A stretch of DNA of 64,000 bases. It comes from Epinephelus fuscoguttatus (taxonomy: Eukaryota > Chordata > Actinopteri > Perciformes > Serranidae). Made by a program: the position numbers and the translations under genes. The stretch is from NCBI RefSeq assembly GCF_011397635.1, contig NC_064773.1, forward strand, positions 3,090,501-3,154,500, given 5' to 3'. The notes under the pieces were generated by a model, which made no database searches, was not told the DNA's origin, and was given only the letters and a program-made list of their open reading frames with translations. Shown piece after piece: positions 58,281 to 64,000 of the stretch; positions within the stretch are counted from its first letter, which is position 1, and every line of letters starts with the position of its first letter.

Positions 58281-58319
58281 AAAATAGTTGCAGATTGTTA
58301 CAGCTTTAGTGCTGATCCT

Positions 58320-58470
58320 ACACTACATATTTGCTGTATACTATAAGTAAAGGGACCCAAAAAAGTAGCTTAAAGTACTTTAACTTTGATACTTCATGTC
58401 ATTTTGTTGTTTTTGTTGTCTGCACTTCTGCTTTAGCAGGATTTTTAAATGTTACTTTTAGTGCTTTTAA
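58320..58470. repeat. AAGTA-type repeat fragment
   Basis: AGTAGCTTAAAGTACTTTAA and TTTGATACTTCATGTCATTT. Confidence 0.5.
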
Positions 58471-58489
58471 GTTTGTGGTATAAGTTTCC

Positions 58490-58640
58490 CCGATAAAAGG
58501 GTTGTTTTGGGGAGTTTTTCCTTAGCTGCTGCGAGGGTCCGAAGGACAGAGGGATGTCGTATGCTATAAAGCCCTGTGAGGCAAACTGTGATTTGTGATA
58601 TTGGGCTTTATAAATAAAACATTGATTGATTGAAGTTAAA
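58490..58640 (+). repeat. retroelement 3' tail with (ATTG)n end
   Basis: GGGGAGTTTTTCCTTAGCTG, then GGGTCCGAAGGACAGAGGGA, then GTGATATTGGGCTTTATAAA, ending AACATTGATTGATTGA. Reverse copy at 26255-26375. Confidence 0.7.
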
Positions 58641-59000
58641 AGAATCTGAGCGCTTCTTCCACCACTGAAGGGACTGGATTAGTTCCTGTTGTCTAGACGA
58701 AGGTGAAGCTCCTGATTTCTTCTAAAATTAGTTTCTGAAAAGTCAAATGTATTAACTTTTCAATGTTGGGATGTTAAAGGAAAACTTCAAAATGACAGTT
58801 TATAAATTGATAAGTCAGACTATGTTTCCTTCAGTTTGTGAACAAAACTTTGTGTGCATGCCTCCTTTGAAAACGGTGAACATATTGATGTATTGACTGA
58901 TCTGTGTCCATGTTTAATGACAGCAAAACTATATAAAAACTTGCTTACCTGCTCTCACACAAGTTGCACAGAATCATCGAAGCCTCATTTATCCAGTCTT
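58641..59000. other. no gene seen
   Basis: Contains phrases such as AAGGAAAACTTCAAAATGAC that are typical of dispersed fish repeats, but no second copy is in the window. Confidence 0.35.
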
Positions 59001-59118
59001 ATGATCAGTACTTCACAAACACATGCATGAAACGTATGCACGCTCTCTTCACAGCCAGACTCTGAGACTAGAAGCTACAAGATTTTGTGAAATTGATTGT
59101 TTGTGAAGTACTGATCAT
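59001..59118. repeat. 20-bp perfect inverted repeat (hairpin)
   Basis: ATGATCAGTACTTCACAAAC (59001-59020) and its exact complement (59099-59118) around a 78-bp loop. Confidence 0.85.
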
Positions 59119-59797
59119 ACGATATGGATTACCATCAACAGCTCAACATACTATCATCTTTTCAGCGTCTATTATCTGGTTTCATGCTGTTATATATGTG
59201 TCCAAATCATCACTTTTCGTCTCTTCCTGTGTTTGACCGTCGACGTGAATTAAAGTGTCTGATTACATTTGATGTTGTATCTTTTGTCCTCACACTCCTC
59301 CTCTTCCTCCTTTTCTTTCATCCCCTTCAGCCTCTTGGTTGGTTTACGATTGAAAATCAAGACGAGTCATTTCCTCTCCTAAATTTAACAGACGGTTTTA
59401 GTCTCCACTGTGTCTCTACCGCCGCAATAAAATCTGCTCTGCTGCTGCTTTTATCACCACATTAAGTCTTTACTGCTCTCACCGTTCAGATCAAGACTCT
59501 GAGTGTCTGTGTGCGTGTCATCTTATGTCTCTCTGTGTGCACTGTGTTTATAATATTGTTAGTGCGTGTGCGTGTGTGTTTACCTTCAGGTTATAAACCA
59601 GTCCTTGTCTCCATTAAATTTCACTTTCTTTAATTTCTGCTTTTGTCGTCACTCGCTCAGTAGCTGTGATGAAAAGTCAAGTCTTTAATTTGTTGATAGA
59701 ATAATAGAATAAAATAAGTTTTAGTACACTTACAAATGTACGCAATGTTTGCTGCAAAAATACCGAAATGACTGGTTTTTATTATTTAACATGAACG
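59119..59797. other. no gene seen
   Basis: A 113-codon open frame at 59124-59465 has no recognised homology and begins in the hairpin arm. Not called. Confidence 0.4.
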
Positions 59798-60320
59798 GAG
59801 GATGAAAAATGACTGAAATATCAATAAATAAATAAATGTTTAAATAAATAAATTCGGGAATAAATAAATAATTAAATGTCTAAATACAAAAATAAAGATA
59901 TACATAAATTAATGAATGTATACATAAATACAGAAATAAACATATAAATAAGGAAATAAATAAATGTATACATAAATAATTACCAACATAAATAAATAAA
60001 TATCAAAACAAATACATAAAAATAGAAAATCCATTAATAAATGTTTAAATGAAAAAAATACAGGACTAAATAAATTAATGGAATAAACAAATAAAATAAT
60101 AATTAACAACACTGAAAGAAATACATAAACAAATAAAGAATAAATGAACAGATGTTGAGATAAATATGGAAATTAATATAAAAATACATTTGATTTTTTA
60201 ACATTTCCGTAATTCTGTCTGTTTGTGAATGGGGTAAGAGGTGCTACCCTCTGCATGTATTTATTTATGTACTTAAGTATCCTTGTATTTATGTATGCAT
60301 CTATTTATTGACACTTTTCT
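59798..60320. repeat. AAAT-rich element related to 11730-12217
   Basis: Starts GGAGGATGAAAAATGACTGA, then about 380 bp of AAATA units. Only a short reverse part (TATTTATTTATGTAC near 60258) remains, so the palindrome is unbalanced. Confidence 0.55.
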
Positions 60321-61399
60321 TTTTTGGTGCTGCATTAACATGAATTATTTAAACAGCTTTGGCTGCAAGAAAAGAGAATCTGAGATAACTTCTTATTGAT
60401 AACTAATAGATGACGTGACTGATGGTTAAATTCACCTGTAATAACTTTATCTAAAGACAACACGTCTCAGTTTATTCAGTCCAGTAGCACTTCCTGTCTG
60501 TCGGTGTTAATTGGCACGTGGCGCCCTCATGTGGACAAACACCTGAAACACAACGAACAAATGAAACTCACCTCCAGGTCCGTTCAGCAGCTGCTCTGGA
60601 GCTCTTGCCCTCAGGTGGAGGTTGTGATGAGGATGTGACCAGTTTGTCAACTGCTCTTTCAAAATGTCCTGAATTAACTTTCAGTCTGAACCTAAACGCC
60701 AACATGAGCGAGGAAACCTGAGAGTGCATTGAAACAAAAAGAAAAGACAACGACAACTTGGAGCACTTTGATTCACTTCAAAGCTCCTGAACAGCCGGGT
60801 CACTCCACCGACACTCTCAAGATCAGAGTTTTGAATTTCTGACCATAAACAAATGTGGAATTTTGTATTTTATAGCATGAAGAATATGTTAGACCTGGAA
60901 CAAAACACATTTTGCAAGCTTGGGCACCTTTTTTTACCCCTTATATCCAGACAGACAAATGAAAAACTCTAAAACATTTTTTAAATTTCATCAAAAATTG
61001 TTTTCCATGTATTTTATTGTGCGACGGGGTGGATGTGTCACGCTTGACAGAAAAATTTGCAGAAAAATACACCAAAAAATGATCTCATAAAAAAAATCAA
61101 TACTCACCCTTGAATTTGTCTTCTTCAAATTCTTAAATGATGTAATTTTCTCTTCGCGATGTCACTTAAAGGAACAGTACAGTATTTTGGTCCAGAAAAA
61201 AATGGCATGACGGGGTGGACGTGAAACTTACGTACACACACATAAATCACGCTTCTTTAACCAAAATACCTTGTTTTTTGGTCATTGATCATAGATTTAG
61301 TTCATATTTATTGTTTCCTCACATGAATTTTAGAAATGGCCAGAACAGACATTAGAAAATGACTTCAGTGTGTTTTCTGCGCCTAGTTTCACTCTGAAG
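60321..61399. other. no gene seen
   Basis: GACGGGGTGGAxGTG occurs twice (61022 and 61207), hinting at a small local repeat. Nothing coding. Confidence 0.4.
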
Positions 61400-61915
61400 T
61401 CGTCGAAATCTGGTGTTTGGCGGTGACTTGCAGCTTCAGAAACCAACAAAAAAAGCCTTTAACACTGGCGGTATACACAGACGATTGCCGTTATAGTTTA
61501 ATGGTGCCCAGCAGTGCCACGGGGAAACGCGGCGGGACGATGATGAAAGTTGGCGAAAGTCCGATTAGGGTGGGCAGGAAGTGTGATGGATGGGTGCAAC
61601 AAGCACCGACTTTCACCCGAGAAAGTGGTGTTTGTGTCCCATAAAATTTTAAAGCCAAACCCTAACCCTATTTTCCTAAACCCAACGTGTTTTTTTGCTT
61701 AAACCCAACAATGTGTGTTTGCTGAAGGAAAAAAAAAAAAACTCCAATTTGTGGTGTTGTACCGACGAAATGCTTTTATTTTGAAAAACACTGTATGTAA
61801 CAGGCTGAAGTTGACACGGCGTCCCAGAACGTCAACAACCAACACACCCAGGGTACCTTGGACGTCTTATGTGGACGTGGAAAGTCCATGACCAAACGTG
61901 GACATGTGATGAGGT
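61400..61915. repeat. interspersed repeat, inverted relative to 9476-9760
   Basis: GGACGTGGAAAGTCCATGAC, 'GGGTACCTTGGACGTCTTA' and 'GTAACAGGCTGAAGTTGACA' are the reverse of 9480-9600. The open frame at 61417-61644 lies in the same element and is not a gene. Confidence 0.6.
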
Positions 61916-62769
61916 CACAGTCAGAACATGTTGTGTGTTGTACCTGTGCTGTCGTGCAGTTACCAGGTGATTGTCTTCTTGAGAAGCGATGAAGACGAAA
62001 ACAAGAACACAGGAATCTTCTGTGACGTCACTCCTGAAAAACAAAACTTTCATTTTGCACAATAACATAATAAAAACACCTCGGAGTCCTCCTTCAGTTT
62101 CATTACCAGAATATTTATTTTATTCTTTTTCCTATTAAAACACTAGCTGCCATATTTAATAAAACAGCCAAACTGGCCAAGTGCCTCAGTCCTCAATCCT
62201 CCAATCAAATCTTCTCAAAACAGGTCACATGGGTCTGTGGGCGTGTCCTTGGCTTTTTGCTGCTGCAGTGTGAACGAACTGGGCCCTGTAGTCACGGTCA
62301 CGTCCTTGTTGTTGTTGTGGCTAAAAGGTGGTTGTTGGTGGTTGTCGAGCGTGGTCCCCTGTAAAACCGTCTCCATGGTGGTTTCCGTGGTAACGGGAAG
62401 TCTAGTATTGCATCATTTACTGGCGGCCAGCAAAGGGAGGGTCTCCTCATTTCAGGCAAATTTTTTGTTTTTCCTCTTTTTCTTAAAAATACTGCCTCGT
62501 ATGTTTGTAGATTTATATTCCAATATATAATATACAAACATACATGTACATTGGTGCCTCCTGGAGGAATTTTAAAAATAATAAAAAGAAAAAAAATTGT
62601 GATATTTAGCCTAAATACTGGGACTTTTTTGCTAGACAATGTGTTTTTGTGGAGTGGCAATGATCCTTAAAGGAAAAGTGCAATTCTTGGGGAAATGTCA
62701 TTCGCTTTCTTGCCAAGATTAGATGTTCAGACTGATAACACTCTCACGCATGGACATATTAGGAGACCC
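61916..62769. other. no gene seen
   Basis: Contains an X-box-like GTTTCCGTGGTAAC (62381-62394) in a GT-rich patch. Otherwise unremarkable. Confidence 0.4.
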
Positions 62770-63053
62770 GGGGTCTCATTTATACAACAGTGCGTAGGAT
62801 CCATACTGAAAATGTATGTATGAAAAAAAAGCCAAAAATGGCGTGCACCAAAAAATACTTGACAGTTTCTACAATCAGGCTTCCACCTCACCATCTGCAT
62901 CGCTAATTTCCTGTATCCAAAATGTTCGTAAGCCTGGGTCAAAGTTTCCCCTATCAATACTGTTTTTATACATCACAACCTTTGCGAGGGAAGTGATGTG
63001 CGCCTCTTTCAGGCCTCATTTTGTAAGTATGCAGAGTTTATAAATGAGACCCC
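62770..63053. mobile_element. 284-bp MITE, GGGGTCTCATTTATA ends
   Basis: Left end GGGGTCTCATTTATACAACA, right end reversed GGGGTCTCATTTATAAACTC. The interior matches 39280-39540. Non-coding; ORFs on both strands are incidental. Confidence 0.75.
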
Positions 63054-63074
63054 AGGATACAGCGTCGAACACGG

Positions 63075-63510
63075 GGCCTCGTTTATTCCTATGAAAGTTC
63101 CTCAGTGGCACATGAAGCCAAAATGGTTCAGCTACTGCGTATAAATAACCTGGACAAACGGTGCTACTTTTGCACTGTGCCGCCCACAGAGCAAACGCAC
63201 TAGCGTCCAAGAGTTTCACTTCCGGCAGCCAAACAGCTAACTTCTGATTTAGCGTTCTGTTAGCTTGAATGGGGATACAATGACTTAGTTTTGTGGCTCT
63301 TCTAGGCTCTCCAAATCTTATCAGACCAAATGGATCAAATCTTGATAGTGAGACGGATCATTTCATGGGGGTTCTGATGCTCAAAAATGATCCACTAATC
63401 TACAGACGTGCCTTTCTATGGTAAAAAGTCTTTCTGGTCCGCAGTGCATCACATGACCGACCCTGGAAATTGCAGCATCATCGTTTGGCTGCTACGCAAG
63501 TTGGCTTTGA
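63075..63510. repeat. repeat shared with 18885-19510
   Basis: GGGGCCTCGTTTATTCCTAT, then GAAAGTTCCTCAGTGGCAC, 'GTCTTTCTGGTCCGCAGTGC', 'GTTTGGCTGCTACGCAAGTT'. Confidence 0.6.
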
Positions 63511-64000
63511 AGCCCGCTGAACTTCCTCTGTACAATAAATATGAAGCTGACGCTAGCAGACGGCTAAGTTAGCTTAGCATAAAGACTGTCCAAAGGTAAC
63601 AAAATCCTCCTATCAGCACCTCTAAAGCTGAATGTTACCGTCTGTCTCATTTGTTAAATCTTTATAAAAATTGAACTGTAAAAATGAAGACTTGTCTTTA
63701 AACTAAGCTAAGCTAAGCTAAGCTAAGCTAACGTCTCCTGGCTGTAGCTTCATATTCTTAACGTACAGAAATGAGAGTTGAGCCAATCTGAACATTAACC
63801 CCGGACAAGAAAGCAAACAAATGCATTTCTCAAAACTTTTCCCTTAAAGATCCAGAGAGAGGTCACTCCAGCCGTCTGATTGGTTTGAACTGTTGCCGGG
63901 CGGAAAATAAACAATAAAAGTGGGCAGTGAAATAAAAGTACAACTTAAATATTAAAATGTGAAGGAACAGAAGGGTCCTTCACTGGCAGAGGGAGGGAGC
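63511..64000. other. window end, no gene seen
   Basis: (AGCTA)6 run at 63702-63731. No exon visible at the right edge. Confidence 0.45.

Noticed and set aside
59124..59465. 113-codon open frame on the plus strand
   Set aside because: No homology recognised and it starts inside the arm of a hairpin. Most likely chance.
61417..61644. 75-codon frame at 61.4 kb
   Set aside because: Adjoins and shares composition with a dispersed repeat copied in inverse at 9.5 kb.
61660..61675. Telomere-like AACCCTAACCCTA
   Set aside because: Only two units; part of a repeat's normal sequence, not an interstitial telomere array.
62000..64000. 3' exons of CNOT2, expected upstream of kcnmb4 by mammalian synteny
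   Set aside because: No coding similarity was found up to the right edge; it may lie beyond the window or synteny may differ.
1..64000. CRISPR array, prokaryotic operons, tRNA or rRNA genes
   Set aside because: No direct-repeat/spacer pattern, no operonic spacing, no cloverleaf with intact A and B boxes was noticed; all context is vertebrate nuclear DNA.

Overview
The window is vertebrate nuclear DNA, almost certainly from a ray-finned (probably percomorph) fish. It is AT-rich and intron-dominated, with many CA/GT microsatellites, GCTAACGTTAGC-type stretches and dense short DNA-transposon relics. I found one protein-coding gene that I can support fully: kcnmb4, the beta-4 auxiliary subunit of the BK (Slo1) calcium-activated potassium channel. 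It lies on the minus strand in four coding exons: 46271-46107, 41289-41119, 21101-20974 and 16460-16136. All splice sites are GT/AG and the exon phases join cleanly into a 262-residue protein. The first 210 residues align end to end with the usual 210-residue family member. The reading frame then continues for 52 more codons, because the position where mammals have a stop codon reads TAC.

Layout from low to high coordinates. 1-1580: a GC-richer block with a GC box, CCAAT and CACGTG motifs and a good donor site, which may be the promoter and non-coding first exon of an unidentified minus-strand gene leaving the window to the left. 1.6-16 kb: the intergenic region 3' of kcnmb4, full of repeats, including three hAT-like or TIR elements and a 1.67-kb palindromic hAT element whose near end is about 830 bp beyond the kcnmb4 stop. 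16.1-46.3 kb: kcnmb4, with introns of 4.5, 20.0 and 4.8 kb that carry nested transposons, a 60-bp minisatellite, Tc1-like relics and several motif-rich islands. 46.3-64 kb: the region 5' of kcnmb4, holding its promoter side, a LINE reverse-transcriptase relic, a palindromic TIR element, further repeats and no recognisable coding exon.

The notable signals are regulatory or structural. (i) A strong RE1/NRSE-like site sits in intron 1 inside a 320-bp transposon that has clean target-site duplications. (ii) Two textbook estrogen-response-element palindromes lie in intron 2 and two more downstream of the gene, all inside copies of one interspersed repeat. (iii) A three-level nest of insertions occupies 28.3-30.3 kb. 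(iv) A long inverted repeat directly follows kcnmb4 and could form extended dsRNA if the 3' UTR reads through it. (v) A GGA triplet run just upstream of the start codon keeps an in-frame upstream ATG open. I saw no CRISPR arrays, operons, tRNA/rRNA genes or a novel multi-gene system. Repeat family names are given only as far as the sequence allows, because no database search was possible.
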